Shown here: piece after piece, positions 1-12,996 of the stretch
Numbering within the stretch: position 1 is the stretch's first letter
Layout of the letters: every line of letters begins with the position of its first letter
Source: JAHECE01 sp963780675
GTDB taxonomy: Bacteria > Actinomycetota > Actinomycetes > Actinomycetales > JAHECE01
Direction: 5' to 3'
NCBI GenBank assembly: GCA_963780675.1
Contig: CAWACR010000003.1
Coordinates: 930,001 to 994,000, forward strand
Length of the DNA: 64,000 nt
Made by a program: the position numbers and the translations under genes
The notes under the pieces: generated by a model
Told to the model about the DNA's origin: nothing
Database searches by the model: none
Seen by the model: the letters and a program-made list of their open reading frames with translations, nothing else

Positions 1-3259
<3,259 letters not shown>

Positions 3260-3260
<1 letters not shown>

Positions 3261-4490
3261 CAGGCGACCTCCCCGTTCGAGGCGGGGCCGGTGACGGTGG
3301 TGGGGTCTGCGGCGCGGTTCGCCCTCATGAGCTCCAGGAACCTGTCGAAGAGGTAGGCGGCGTCGTGCGGACCGGCCGCCGCCTCCGGGTGGTACTGGAC
3401 GGAGAACGCCGGGAGGTCGAGGCAGCGCAGGCCCTCGACCACGTCGTCGTTGAGGCCCAGGTGCGAGACCACCACGCGGCCGTACCGTCCGCCGTCGTGG
3501 GGGGCGAGGGCCTCTTCGCCCACCGGGGCGTCGACGGCGAACCCGTGGTTGTGCGAGGTGATCTCGACCTTGCGGGTGGCGAGGTCCATGACGGGCTGGT
3601 TGATGCCCCGGTGCCCGTAGGCGAGCTTGTAGGTCCCGAAACCGAGCGCGCGCCCGAGGATCTGGTTGCCGAAGCAGATGCCGAAGAACGGCAGACCGCG
3701 GTCGAGCACCTCGCGCAGGAGCGCCACCTCGCGCACCGCGGCGTCCGGGTCACCGGGTCCGTTCGAGAAGAACACGCCGTCGGGGCGTCGCGACGAGCAC
3801 GTCGTCGATCGTCGACGTCGTCGGGAGCACGTGCACGCGCATGCCCCGCTCGGCGAGGCGGTGCGGGGTCATGGACTTGATGCCGAGGTCGATCGCGACC
3901 ACCTCGGCGAGCGGCTCCGCGCCCTCGAACTCCCCGCACGGCTCGACGACGTAGGCCTCGTCGATCGTCACCTCGGCCGCGAGGTCGGCGCCGAGCATCG
4001 CGGGCGACCGGCGGACGCGCTCGACCATCTCCGCGACGTCGCCCTCGGACGCGGCGGCGCCGGCCGCCGGCAGCCCGTCACCGGAGAAGATGCCGGCCCG
4101 CATCACGCCCAGCTCCCGAAGGTGCCGGGTCAGCATGCGGGTGTCGAGCCCGGAGATCCCGACGACACCCTGCGCCGCGAGCTCGTCCTCGAGCTCGCGG
4201 ACGGAGCGCCAGTTCGACGCGCGCCGCGCGGGGTCGCGGACGACGTACCCGGCCACCCAGATGCGCCGCGACTCCGGGTCCTCGTCGTTGACTCCCGTGT
4301 TGCCGATGTGCGGCGCCGTCATGACGACGATCTGGCGGTGGTAGGAGGGGTCCGTGAGGGTCTCCTGGTAGCCCGTCATGCCGGTGGCGAAGACGATCTC
4401 GCCGAACGTCACCCCGCGGGCGCCGTACGCGGCGCCGCGCAGGACGGTCCCGTCCTCGAGCACGAGTAGGGCAGGGTCGGGGGTGCGCAT
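3260..4490 (-). CDS. carA: carbamoyl-phosphate synthase small (glutaminase) subunit
   Basis: Hydrolyses glutamine and channels ammonia to CarB. The N-terminal CarA domain shows FATGMTGYQETLTDPSY and a GISGLDTRMLTRHLR segment. The class I amidotransferase half has SNGPGDPD, the nucleophile region FFGICFGNQILGRALG, and the catalytic HPE in QYHPEAAAGPHD. The frame breaks once near 3786. Restoring CG there gives a VLVATRPDGVFFSNGPGD-like join and a whole codon count (410 aa), normal for the family. I chose ATG at 4490, behind GAGGAG, rather than an upstream in-frame codon, because the upstream residues look unlike CarA. It lies 67 bases after pyrC and overlaps carB by one base. Confidence 0.95.
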
Positions 4491-4557
4491 CAGGGCATCT
4501 CCTCGGCGGTCCGGTCGTGCGTGCAGATGGTGGCGGACGGGCTCGGGACGAGTCGGT

Positions 4558-5881
4558 TCACCGAGTGGCACCGGGCGTCGGCGCCGGGATCGCGACGCCG
4601 TCGAGCACCGTGGCGCGCCCGCGCAGGAAGGTGGCCACCACCCGCGTGGGGAGCTCGCGTCCCGCGAACGGGGAGTTCTCGCTGGCGGTCGCCTGCTCCT
4701 CCGGCCGGACGGTCCAGCGGGCAGCGGGGTCCACGAGCGTGAGGTTGGCCGGCTCGCCGACGGCGATCGGCCGGCCCTGGTCCGTCACTCGCCCGATCCG
4801 TGCCGAGGCGACGGAGATCACCCGCGCCATGTCGGCCCAGCCGAACGGCCCGTACTCGCCGGTCAGCATGACCTCGGCGACGACGGCGAGCGCGGTCTCC
4901 AGGCCGATCATCCCGAAGGCGGCCGCGGCCCACTCGCAGTCCTTGTCCTCCCGCGGGTGCGGGGCGTGGTCGGTGCCGACGACGTCGATCGTGCCGTCCG
5001 CCAGCGCCCGGCGCAGGGCCTCGACGTCCTCGGCGGTCCGCAGCGGCGGGTTGACCTTGAACCGCGGGTCGTAGCCGCGCGCCTCCTCGTCGGTGAGGAA
5101 GAGGTGGTGCGGCGTCGCCTCGGCGGTGACGTCGATCCCCCGCGCCTTCGCCCACCGCACGATGTCGACCGAGCCTGCCGTGGAGACGTGCAGGACGTGC
5201 ACGCGGGAGCCGACGTGCTCGGCGAGCAGCACGTCGCGGGCGATGATCGCCTCCTCGGCGACCGCCGGCCAGCCCGTGAGGCCGAGCTCGGCCGACACGA
5301 TGCCCTCGTGCATCTGCGACCCCTCGGTGAGGCGGGGGTCCTGGGCGTGCTGGGCGATGACACCGTCGAACGCCTTGACGTACTCGAGGGCCCGGCGCAT
5401 GACGCTGGGGTCGTCCACGCACTTGCCGTCGTCGGAGAACATGCGCACCCGTGCGGCCGAGGCCGCCATCGCGCCGAGCTCCGCCAGGCGCGTTCCCTCG
5501 AGCCCGACGGTCACGGCGCCGACCGGGTGCACGTCGACCCACCCGGCGTCGCGGCCGAGCCGCCACACCTGCTCCACGACGCCGGCGGTGTCCGCCACGG
5601 GGGTGGTGTTCGCCATCGCGTGCACGGCCGTGAAACCGCCGAGAGCGGCGGCCTTCGTGCCCGAGTACACCGTCTCGGCGTCCTCCCTGCCGGGCTCGCG
5701 CAGGTGCGTGTGGAGGTCGACGAGGCCGGGGAGCGCGACCAGGCCCTCGGCGTCGACCATGACGGCGTTCTGCCCGGCGGCGGAGCGGGCCTCCCGCCCG
5801 AGGGCCCGACCGCGCCGTCGGCCAGGAGGATGTCGGTGGGCTCGTCGCCGAGCGGCGCAGCGCCGCGGACGAGGTACTGGG

Positions 5882-5885
<4 letters not shown>
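4558..5885 (-). CDS. pyrC: dihydroorotase
   Basis: Cyclises carbamoyl aspartate to dihydroorotate. It is a class I metal-dependent amidohydrolase: the metal motif DLHTHLREPG lies near residue 60, followed by the QHAQDP region, HVLHVSTAGSV and the catalytic GTDHAPH. The GTG start at 5885 forms a GTGA overlap with the pyrB stop. The first 40 codons are out of frame with the body. Two CG insertions, in GTCGCGGGCC and CTCGCGGGC near 5790-5815, join MTQYLVRGAAPLGDE to SAAGQNAVMVDAEGL and give 443 aa. An internal ATG at 5760 could look like a start, but it would remove the N-terminal beta-sandwich strand, so I reject it. Confidence 0.94.
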
Positions 5886-6864
<979 letters not shown>

Positions 6865-6865
<1 letters not shown>

Positions 6866-7444
6866 CAGTCGTTCCCCTCCTGGTCGGGCGCGTCCCCGCC
6901 CGAGATGACGACGGCGTCCTCGCCGTCGATCTCCGCCAGGTGCACGTGCACCCGCTCGGAATGCGCCGTGGGGAGGTTCTTCCCCACGAAGTCGGCGCGG
7001 ATGGGCAGCTCCCGGTGGCCGCGGTCGACGAGGACGGCGAGCTGCACGGCTCGCGGTCGCCCGATGTCGGAGATCGCGTCGAGCGCTGCGCGGATGGTGC
7101 GGCCCGAGTACAGGACGTCGTCGACCAGGACGACCACGCGGTCGTCGATCCCGCTCTCCGGCAGGTGGGCCGGCTCCAGCGTGCGGGTGGGCTGGCGGCG
7201 CAGGTCGTCGCGGTACATCGTGACGTCGAGCGTGCCCGCGATCGCCGCCGGATCGATCCCCGGTTCGACCGCGGCGATGCGGTCGGCGAGGCGGTTCGCC
7301 AACGGCCCGCCGCGGGTGGGGATCCCGAGCAGCACGATCGAGTGGGCCCCGTGGTTGCGCTCGAGGATCTCGTGCGCGATCCGGGTGAGTGCGCGCGCGA
7401 TCTCGTCCTGGGACAGGACGCGTGCCCTTTGCGCCAGCCGACAC
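6865..7444 (-). CDS. pyrR: PyrR bifunctional pyr operon regulator / uracil phosphoribosyltransferase
   Basis: UMP-sensing RNA-binding regulator of the pyr genes with some UPRTase activity. Seen: LTRIAHEILERN, GIPTRGGPLANRLADRI, the PRPP loop VVLVDDVLYSGRTIRAALDAI, and the terminal LPIRADFVGKNLPT. The start is GTG 7444, directly behind a perfect GGAAGGAGG at good spacing. Its first codons reach the body only if CG is restored near 7425 (ACGCGCGTCC), which gives 193 aa, typical for PyrR. It is first in the operon, and a PyrR-type RNA motif sits just upstream of its ribosome binding site, so the gene is likely autoregulated at translation. Confidence 0.94.
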
Positions 7445-7460
7445 GTGGCGACCTCCTTCC

Positions 7461-7478
7461 CCGCCTCTCCGGACGGGC
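7461..7478 (-). promoter_or_regulatory. PyrR-binding RNA loop in the pyrR leader
   Basis: The minus-strand transcript reads CCCGUCCGGAGAGGCGGG immediately before the GGAAGGAGG of pyrR. It matches the PyrR binding-loop consensus UCCNGNGAGGY, with CCC/GGG arms closing the loop. No attenuator-style terminator is visible between it and the gene. The position next to the Shine-Dalgarno suggests that UMP-bound PyrR blocks initiation, as described for mycobacterial-type pyr leaders. The consensus match is seen; the mechanism is inferred. A TATCGT at 7503-7508 may be the -10 box. Confidence 0.75.
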
Positions 7479-7553
7479 TTAAAGGAACGTGGACCGGCGA
7501 CCACGATACCCGGTCGCCAGGGACCCGCGTGGCCCCCCGAGCACGCGGCGCGC

Positions 7554-7972
7554 TCAGGCCAACAGGGCCGGCTTGAGCGCGAGGACGCGCGCCAGGAGTC
7601 CGTTGACGAACGACGGCGAGTCGTCGGTGGACAGGGAGCGCGCCAGCTCGACCGCCTCGTCGATCGCGACCGCGTCCGGCACCTCGTCGTTGTACAGGAT
7701 CTCCCACACCCCGACCCGCAGGACGGCCCGGTCGACGGCGGGCATGCGCTCCAGGGCCCAGCCGCGTGAGTAGGTGGTGAGGATCTCGTCGATCTCGTTC
7801 GCGATGGGCGACCACGCCTTCGACGATCTCCACCGCGTACTCGGGCAGCGGCGTCAGCGTGCCCGGCTGCCGGATGCGTTCCGCCAGGAGGTCGACGACG
7901 TCGGTGCCGGCGCTGGTCGGCCTCGAAGAGGACGTCGAGCGCGCGCTTGCGCGCCTTCGAGCGTGCGCTCAC
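7554..7972 (-). CDS. nusB: transcription antitermination factor NusB
   Basis: Binds boxA with NusE (S10) in rRNA antitermination. The GTG start at 7972 gives SARSKARKRALDVLFEADQ. The C-terminal half holds ERMPAVDRAVLRVGVWEILY and VPDAVAIDEAVELAR with SFVNGLLARVL, classical NusB text. Two breaks, near 7930 (CAGCGCGCCGG) and 7815 (GAACGCGAG), are both repaired by one CG each and give 140 aa. It lies 38 bases after efp, the standard actinobacterial efp-nusB pair. Confidence 0.93.
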
Positions 7973-8010
7973 GTCAGGTCATCCTGCGCGGGTCCGTGGG
8001 GCACCAGCGC

Positions 8011-8571
8011 TCAGCTGACGCGGCCGAGGTAGTCGCCCGTGCGGGTGTCGACCTTGACCTTGGTGCCGATCTCGAGGAAGAGCGGAACCTGGATCTGGTA
8101 GCCGGTCTCGATCGTCGCGGGCTTCGTGCCGCCCGTCGAGCGGTCGCCCTGCAGGCCGGGCTCGGTGTACGTGATCTCGAGCACCACGGACGTCGGGAGC
8201 TCGACGTAGAGCGGCGTGCCGTCGTGGATCGCGACGATGGCGTCCTGGTTCTCGAGCATGAAGTTCGCGGCGTCGCCGACCGTGGCGGACGGGACGTGGA
8301 TCTGCTCGTAGTCCGAGGTGTCCATGAAGACGAAGTCGTCGCCGTCCTGGTACAGGTACTGCATGTCGCGCTTGTCGACCGTCGCGGTCTCGACCTTGAC
8401 GCCCGCGTTGAACGTCTTGTCGACGACCTTGCCCGACAGGACGTTCTTCAGCTTGGTCCGCACGAACGCCGGGCCCTTGCCGGGCTTGACGTGCTGGAAC
8501 TCGACGACGGTCCAGAGCTGGCCGTCGATGTTGAGGACGAGGCCGTTCTTGAGGTCGTTCGTGGTGGCCAC
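8011..8571 (-). CDS. efp: translation elongation factor P
   Basis: Relieves ribosome stalling at polyproline codons by binding between the P and E sites. The 186-aa frame shows all three beta domains: KOW-like N-domain with the KPGKGPAFVRTKLKN loop, whose tip lysine (about residue 33) sits at the modification position, then the OB domain with YLYQDGDDFVFMDTSDYEQ, and C-terminal OB with the GDRSTGGTKPATIETGYQIQVP signature. The GTG start is preceded by AAGGA. No separate modification enzyme (epmA, ymfI) is nearby. The PGKGP tip is the actinobacterial form thought to work unmodified. Confidence 0.97.
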   Translation of the reverse strand: MATTNDLKNGLVLNIDGQLWTVVEFQHVKPGKGPAFVRTKLKNVLSGKVVDKTFNAGVKVETATVDKRDMQYLYQDGDDFVFMDTSDYEQIHVPSATVGDAANFMLENQDAIVAIHDGTPLYVELPTSVVLEITYTEPGLQGDRSTGGTKPATIETGYQIQVPLFLEIGTKVKVDTRTGDYLGRVS

Positions 8572-8651
8572 GCGAAGTCCTTGCGTCGGGTGCGGGTGGT
8601 GGGTGGGACTCGGGCGCCCGCGGGGAGCCGGCCTCGGAAGAAGTCCGAGGG

Positions 8652-9035
8652 TCAGCCTAACGCCCCGAGCGCGACCCGGGCGCCGAGCCCTACGGCCGCG
8701 GCCCAGCAGAAGGACGTCAGGGTGCCGATGATGAAGCGTTCCGAGGCCGAGGCTCCGGTCGCAGCGCGCAGCTCCGGGAAGCGGCCCAGGCCCTTGATCG
8801 CGATGACGACGGCCATCGCCTCGGGGTACCCCACGAGGATCGACCCGAGGATCGCCAGTCGCTCCAGGGCCCCGATCCACGCGCCCCCGCGCAGCACCGG
8901 CGCCCCGCCGCCCACGGGGTCGGGGCCCGTGCTCCTGCGCAGCACCCAGGCGGTCAGGGGCCACCCCGCGCCGACGCCGACGGCGATCGCCGCCAGGACG
9001 ACGGCGGCCTGGGCGAGCAGCGTGCCCGCGCTCAC
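8652..9035 (-). CDS. small DUF3307-like membrane protein paired with SatD
   Basis: A 127-aa integral membrane protein with three predicted segments, near residues 6-32, 54-78 and 97-123. The middle part, LERLAILGSILVGYPEAMA then IKGLGRFPEL and SERFIIGTL, resembles the C-terminal portion of DUF3307 proteins, which are often encoded beside satD. The match is from memory of the family pattern. GTG 9035 overlaps the stop of the satD-like gene as GTGA, so the two are translationally coupled. No catalytic residues are obvious and the function is unknown. It may sense or transmit a membrane signal to its partner. Confidence 0.7.
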   Translation of the reverse strand: MSAGTLLAQAAVVLAAIAVGVGAGWPLTAWVLRRSTGPDPVGGGAPVLRGGAWIGALERLAILGSILVGYPEAMAVVIAIKGLGRFPELRAATGASASERFIIGTLTSFCWAAAVGLGARVALGALG

Positions 9036-9643
9036 GACGCCGGCCCGGCTCGTTCGAGGAGGCGCGCCGCGACCGGTCGCGCGCCGACCTCTTCCTCCCA
9101 CAGCGCGGCACCCAGGCGCTGGCTCACGGCCTGGGCGGTGATCCCCAGCGACGCGGCGACGTCACGCTGCGTGCGCCCGGCGAGCGCGTCCACCGCCTCC
9201 CACCCCGCCGGGGAGCGCCGTCGGACCACGGCGGCCAGCAGCTGGAGGACGGCCTCTGCGTCGCGGGCCGCGTCGGGGTCGGGGCCGTCGACCGCAAGGG
9301 GTACCGGGACGCCTCTCACCCGGGCGCGCTCGACGGCTTCACGGGCAGCGACGAAGGCGGGCCCCGAGCTCGCCCGCGCCGACTCCGCGAGCGGCCGGTC
9401 GACCGCGCCGATGCCGATGCCGACGCTCCAGCCGCCGAGCCGCTGGAGGTACAGGCTGAGGTCGACGACGACGTCCGCCCGGTCCAGCACGGCCTGGACC
9501 TCGTCCCCGACCGTGCGCTCGAACGGCAGCACGATCCCCGCCCCGCCGGTCCGGTCGGTGCGCCGCCGGAGGGCGTCGAGCAGCTCAGGGACGCGGACGC
9601 CGTGCTCCGTGCTCCCGCGCTGGTCGACCGTCATGACGTACAT
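9032..9643 (-). CDS. SatD-family putative DNA-binding regulator
   Basis: 203 aa. The N-terminal half (MTVDQRGST, FERTVGDEVQAVL, LSLYLQRLGGWSVGIGIGAV) has the nucleotide-cyclase-like ferredoxin fold pattern of SatD proteins. The C-terminal part, GRTQRDVAASLGITAQAVSQRL, is a clear helix-turn-helix. Streptococcal SatD is linked to acid stress, but the role here is unknown. ATG 9643 was chosen because a TAGCCT box ends 6 bases upstream, which fits a leaderless mRNA; ATG 9634 is an alternative. A perfect AT-rich palindrome overlaps the promoter, which suggests autoregulation. It sits between aroQ and efp, where mycobacteria carry pepQ. Confidence 0.75.
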   Translation of the reverse strand: MYVMTVDQRGSTEHGVRVPELLDALRRRTDRTGGAGIVLPFERTVGDEVQAVLDRADVVVDLSLYLQRLGGWSVGIGIGAVDRPLAESARASSGPAFVAAREAVERARVRGVPVPLAVDGPDPDAARDAEAVLQLLAAVVRRRSPAGWEAVDALAGRTQRDVAASLGITAQAVSQRLGAALWEEEVGARPVAARLLERAGPAS

Positions 9644-9649
9644 GCGTCA

Positions 9650-9680
9650 AGGCTAGAACCTTGATTCAGTCGAATCAAGG
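9650..9680 (-). promoter_or_regulatory. satD promoter with perfect palindromic operator
   Basis: On the minus strand a -35 TTGATT (9673-9678) and a -10 TAGCCT (9650-9655) are separated by 17 bases, and the ATG follows the -10 by 6 bases. CCTTGATTC-4-GAATCAAGG (9659-9680) is a perfect 9+9 inverted repeat that covers the -35 and overlaps the aroQ stop codon. It is markedly AT-rich for this genome and lacks a T-tract, so an operator fits better than a terminator. The natural candidate binder is the HTH protein encoded just downstream; that is inference. Confidence 0.65.
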
Positions 9681-10133
9681 GTGAAGGCTTGATCCGCGGC
9701 GCGCAGCGATCGCCAGCAGCGCCAGGCGGTAGGAGTCGAACCCGAAGCCCGCGATCGTCCCGGTGGCGACCCCGCCGATGACGCTGGTGTGCCGGAACGT
9801 CTCGCGGGCCGCCGGGTTGGACAGGTGCACCTCGACGAGCAGGCGGCCCGCGGCCGTCACGAGCTTCGCGGCGTCGCGCAGGGCGTAGGAGTAGTGGGTG
9901 AACGCGGCGGGGTTGAGCACGACGTCGATGCCGTCGTCGACCGCCTCGTGGAGCCACCCGATGAGCTCCGCCTCGTCGTCGGTCTGCCGGACGTCCACCG
10001 ACAGGCCGACCCCGCGGCCCCAGGCGATCGCCGCGGCCACCAGCGCGTCGTGGTCCGCGGAGCCGTAGACGTCCGGCTCGCGCGACCCCAGCCGGGCGAG
10101 GTTCGGTCCGTTGAGGACGAGGACGTCGGTCAT
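9675..10133 (-). CDS. aroQ: 3-dehydroquinate dehydratase type II
   Basis: Dehydrates 3-dehydroquinate in the shikimate pathway. 152 aa, the usual length of the dodecameric type II enzyme. LVLNGPNLARLGSREPDVYG at the N terminus supplies the catalytic Tyr loop, NPAAFTHYSYALRDA carries the substrate-binding Asn and His, and EVHLSNPAARETFRHTSVI holds the catalytic His. I prefer ATG 10133 because the family starts right before the LNGPNL strand. An earlier ATG at 10166 overlaps the aroB stop and would add 11 residues. The stop codon lies in the palindrome in front of satD. Confidence 0.96.
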   Translation of the reverse strand: MTDVLVLNGPNLARLGSREPDVYGSADHDALVAAAIAWGRGVGLSVDVRQTDDEAELIGWLHEAVDDGIDVVLNPAAFTHYSYALRDAAKLVTAAGRLLVEVHLSNPAARETFRHTSVIGGVATGTIAGFGFDSYRLALLAIAARRGSSLHP

Positions 10134-10162
10134 GTCGCCTGCCGGGGGTCGAGAGGGAGGGG

Positions 10163-11239
10163 TCATCGGGAGATCGCGGCGTAGGCGGCCGCGAGGAGGT
10201 CCGGCCCGGGGCCCTCCAGGCGGCCCGGATGCCCGACGCCGTCGAGCACCACGAAGCGCAGGGTGTCCCGGCGGGTCTTCTTGTCCCGGCGCATCGCCTC
10301 GAGGAGCTGCGGCCAGCGGTCCCCGCGGTAGGTGACGGGCAGACCCAGGGAGGTCAGCACCCGGCGGTGCCGGGCGACGTCGCCGGCGCCGAGACGCCCC
10401 GCGAGGGACGCGAGCTCCGCGGCGAAGACCATGCCGACGCCCACGGCCTCGCCGTGGCGCCACCGGTAGCCCTCGACGTGCTCGATCGCGTGCCCCAGCG
10501 TGTGCCCGTAGTTGAGGATCTCGCGCAGGGAAGCCTCCCGGAGGTCCTCCCCCACCACCTTGGCCTTGACCGCCACGGCGCGCTCGACGAGCTCGGCGAG
10601 CACGGGCCCGGAGGGGTCGGCCGCCGCCGCGGGGTCCGCCTCGACGAGCTCGAGGATGCGCGGATCGGCGATGAACCCGCACTTGACGACCTCGGCGAGC
10701 CCGGCCCGCAGGTCCTCGGCAGGGAGCGTCTCCAGGGTCGCCAGGTCGCAGAGCACGCCGGCCGGGGAGTGGAAAGCGCCGACGAGGTTCTTGCCCTCGG
10801 CGGTGTTGATGCCCGTCTTGCCACCCACGGCGGCGTCGACCATGGCGAGCAGGGTGGTCGGCACCTGGACCACGCGCACGCCGCGCAGCCAGGTCGCGGC
10901 CACGAACCCGGCGAGGTCCGTGGTGGCGCCGCCCCCGAGGCCCACGACCACGTCCTGCCGGGAGAACGCCGCCCGGCCGAGCGCGCTCCAGCACGTCGCG
11001 GCCACCTCGGCGGTCTTGGCCTCCTCCGCGTCGGGGAGGGTCAGCAGATGGGGTTCGTACCCGCGCTCGGCAAGGGCGTCCCGAAGGGCGTGGGCCGGCC
11101 CGCCGAGGGCCTCCGGGTGCAGGACGAGGACCCGGTGGGCGTCGGCGCCGACGAGCACGGGGACGTCGGCGAGCAGGTCCCGGCCGATGACGACGTCGTA
11201 GTCGTGCTCGGCGTGGACGGGTACTCGGACTGCCGTCAC
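10163..11239 (-). CDS. aroB: 3-dehydroquinate synthase
   Basis: NAD- and zinc-dependent cyclisation of DAHP to 3-dehydroquinate. 358 aa with VVGLGGGATTDLAGFVAATWLRG split around the NAD-binding GGG, VPTTLLAMVDAAVGGKTGIN, the metal ligand region GLAEVVKCGFI, NYGHTLGHAIEH and the HGEAVGVGMV metal-binding histidine. The GTG start at 11239 overlaps the aroK stop (GTGA). Order aroC-aroK-aroB-aroQ is the standard actinobacterial cluster. Confidence 0.97.
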   Translation of the reverse strand: MTAVRVPVHAEHDYDVVIGRDLLADVPVLVGADAHRVLVLHPEALGGPAHALRDALAERGYEPHLLTLPDAEEAKTAEVAATCWSALGRAAFSRQDVVVGLGGGATTDLAGFVAATWLRGVRVVQVPTTLLAMVDAAVGGKTGINTAEGKNLVGAFHSPAGVLCDLATLETLPAEDLRAGLAEVVKCGFIADPRILELVEADPAAAADPSGPVLAELVERAVAVKAKVVGEDLREASLREILNYGHTLGHAIEHVEGYRWRHGEAVGVGMVFAAELASLAGRLGAGDVARHRRVLTSLGLPVTYRGDRWPQLLEAMRRDKKTRRDTLRFVVLDGVGHPGRLEGPGPDLLAAAYAAISR

Positions 11240-11760
11240 GGCGCGTCCTCCTCCAGGGCGGTGAGCGCGTCGAGGACGCGCTGGGTGACCTCGGCCGGGG
11301 TGGCGCCGCTCGTGTCGATCATGACGGTCGCGAGGGACTGGTAGATCCCACGCCGGGCGTCCATGAGCGACGCCCACCGGGCGCGGGGGTTCCCGACCAG
11401 CAGCGGACGGGACGCCGCCAGGCCGACCCGCGGGGCGGCGTCGGCGAGCGAGACGTCGAGGAAGACGACGACGTGCCCGGCGAGGTCCCGTTGCGTCTCG
11501 GGGTCGAGCACCGCTCCCCCACCGAGCGCCAGGACGCCGTCGTGCTCCGCCAGCGCCGCGGCCACGGCCTGCCGCTCCAGGGCCCGGAACGCGGCCTCGC
11601 CCTCCTCGATGAAGATGTCCGCGACCGACTGCCCCGTCGCGGCGACGACGTCGTCGTCGGTGTCCCGGAACCCGACGCCCCACGCGGCGGCCAGCGCGAG
11701 CCCGACGGTCGTCTTCCCGGAGCCCGGCGGCCCGACGAGGACCGCCACGGGCCGCGTCAC
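11236..11760 (-). CDS. aroK: shikimate kinase
   Basis: Phosphorylates shikimate with ATP. 174 aa, Walker A GPPGSGKTTVGLALA, shikimate-binding FRDTDDDVVAATG, GGGAVL as the glycine-rich substrate loop, and the lid arginine in GNPRARWASLM. The GTG start overlaps the aroC stop by 4 bases, so the aroC-aroK-aroB chain is translationally coupled. Confidence 0.96.
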   Translation of the reverse strand: MTRPVAVLVGPPGSGKTTVGLALAAAWGVGFRDTDDDVVAATGQSVADIFIEEGEAAFRALERQAVAAALAEHDGVLALGGGAVLDPETQRDLAGHVVVFLDVSLADAAPRVGLAASRPLLVGNPRARWASLMDARRGIYQSLATVMIDTSGATPAEVTQRVLDALTALEEDAP

Positions 11761-12947
11761 CGCTGGTGCTCCGGGATCGCCGCGAGGTAGGCGCGGGCGT
11801 TGCGCGCCGTCTCGCCGACGGAGTCGCCGCCGAACTTCTCGAGCACGGCGTCGGCGAGGACGAGGGCGACCATCGCCTCGGCGACCACCGCGGCGGGAGC
11901 GACGGCGCACACGTCGGAGCGCTGGTGGAGAGCGGTGGCCGGCCCGCCGGTGGCGACGTCCACGGTCGCGAGCGCGCGCGGGACCGTGGAGATCGGCTTC
12001 ATCGCGGCGCGCACGCGCAGCACGTCGCCGTTCGACATGCCTCCCTCGACGCCCCCGGCGCGGTTTGTCCGCCGGGTGATCCGGCCGTCCGGGTCGCGCT
12101 CCATCTCGTCGTGGGCGACGGAGCCGCGTCGCCGCGCCGTGCGGAAGCCGTCGCCGAGCTCGACCCCCTTGATGGCCTGGATGCCCATGACGGCGCCGGC
12201 GAGGCGGGCGTCGAGGCGCCGGTCTCCGTGCACGTACGACCCGAGACCCGGCGGGAGACCGTAGGCGAGGACCTCGACGACGCCCCCCAGGGTGTCCCCC
12301 GCCTTCTGGGTCGCGTCGATCTCGGCGATCATCGCCGCGGAGGTGACGGGGTCGAAGCAACGGATCGGGTCGGCGTCGAGGGCCGCGACGTGGTCCGGGC
12401 CCGGCAGGGGCGTGCCGTCCGGCACCTCGACCTCGCCGACGGCGACGACGTGGGACACGAGGCGGGCGCCCACGCTCTGCTCGAGGAAGGCGGCGGCGAT
12501 GCGGCCGAGCGCCACCCGCGTGGCGGTCTCCCGGGCGCTGGCCCGCTCCAGGACCGGGCGGGCGTCGTCGAACGCGTGCTTCTGCATGCCGACGAGGTCG
12601 GCGTGCCCGGGGCGGGGACGGGTGAGCGGGGCGTTCCGCGCGCGGTTGAGCAGCGCCGGGTCGGCCACCGGGTCCGCCGACATGACGTCGACCCACTTCG
12701 GCCACTCCGTGTTCCCGATCTCGATCGCGACGGGCCCGCCCTGGCTCAGGCCGTGCCGGACGCCGCCGAGGATCCGGACCTCGTCCTGCTCGAACGCCAT
12801 GCGGGCGCCGCGGCCGTAGCCGAGCCGTCGCCGGGCAAGAACGGCGCGCAGGTCGTCGGTGGTCACGGGTACCCCCGCGGGCAGTCCTTCGAGGATCCCT
12901 ACCAGCGCCTCACCGTGCGACTCGCCCGCCGTCAACCACCTCAGCAT
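11757..12947 (-). CDS. aroC: chorismate synthase
   Basis: FMN-dependent elimination of EPSP to chorismate, the branch point that also feeds PabB in this window. 396 aa. Signatures: LRWLTAGESHG at the start, RRRLGYGRGARM, TRPRPGHADLVGMQKH, RASARETATRVALG and GGVEGGMSNGDVLRVRAA. ATG 12947 matches the family N terminus; ATG 12956 would only add MPP. The aroA gene for EPSP synthase is not in this window. Confidence 0.97.
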   Translation of the reverse strand: MLRWLTAGESHGEALVGILEGLPAGVPVTTDDLRAVLARRRLGYGRGARMAFEQDEVRILGGVRHGLSQGGPVAIEIGNTEWPKWVDVMSADPVADPALLNRARNAPLTRPRPGHADLVGMQKHAFDDARPVLERASARETATRVALGRIAAAFLEQSVGARLVSHVVAVGEVEVPDGTPLPGPDHVAALDADPIRCFDPVTSAAMIAEIDATQKAGDTLGGVVEVLAYGLPPGLGSYVHGDRRLDARLAGAVMGIQAIKGVELGDGFRTARRRGSVAHDEMERDPDGRITRRTNRAGGVEGGMSNGDVLRVRAAMKPISTVPRALATVDVATGGPATALHQRSDVCAVAPAAVVAEAMVALVLADAVLEKFGGDSVGETARNARAYLAAIPEHQR

Positions 12948-12996
12948 GGGCGGCATCCTCCCACGCAGACGCGGCGGGCTCGCTCACCGACGGGCC

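Noticed and set aside
5511..5760. pyrC starting at the internal ATG 5760
   Set aside because: It would leave out the conserved N-terminal strand, and the GTG at 5885 overlaps the pyrB stop. Two CG losses explain the break.
9659..9680. palindrome as an aroQ transcription terminator
   Set aside because: It is AT-rich, overlaps the aroQ stop codon itself and has no T-tract. Its position on the -35 of satD fits an operator better.
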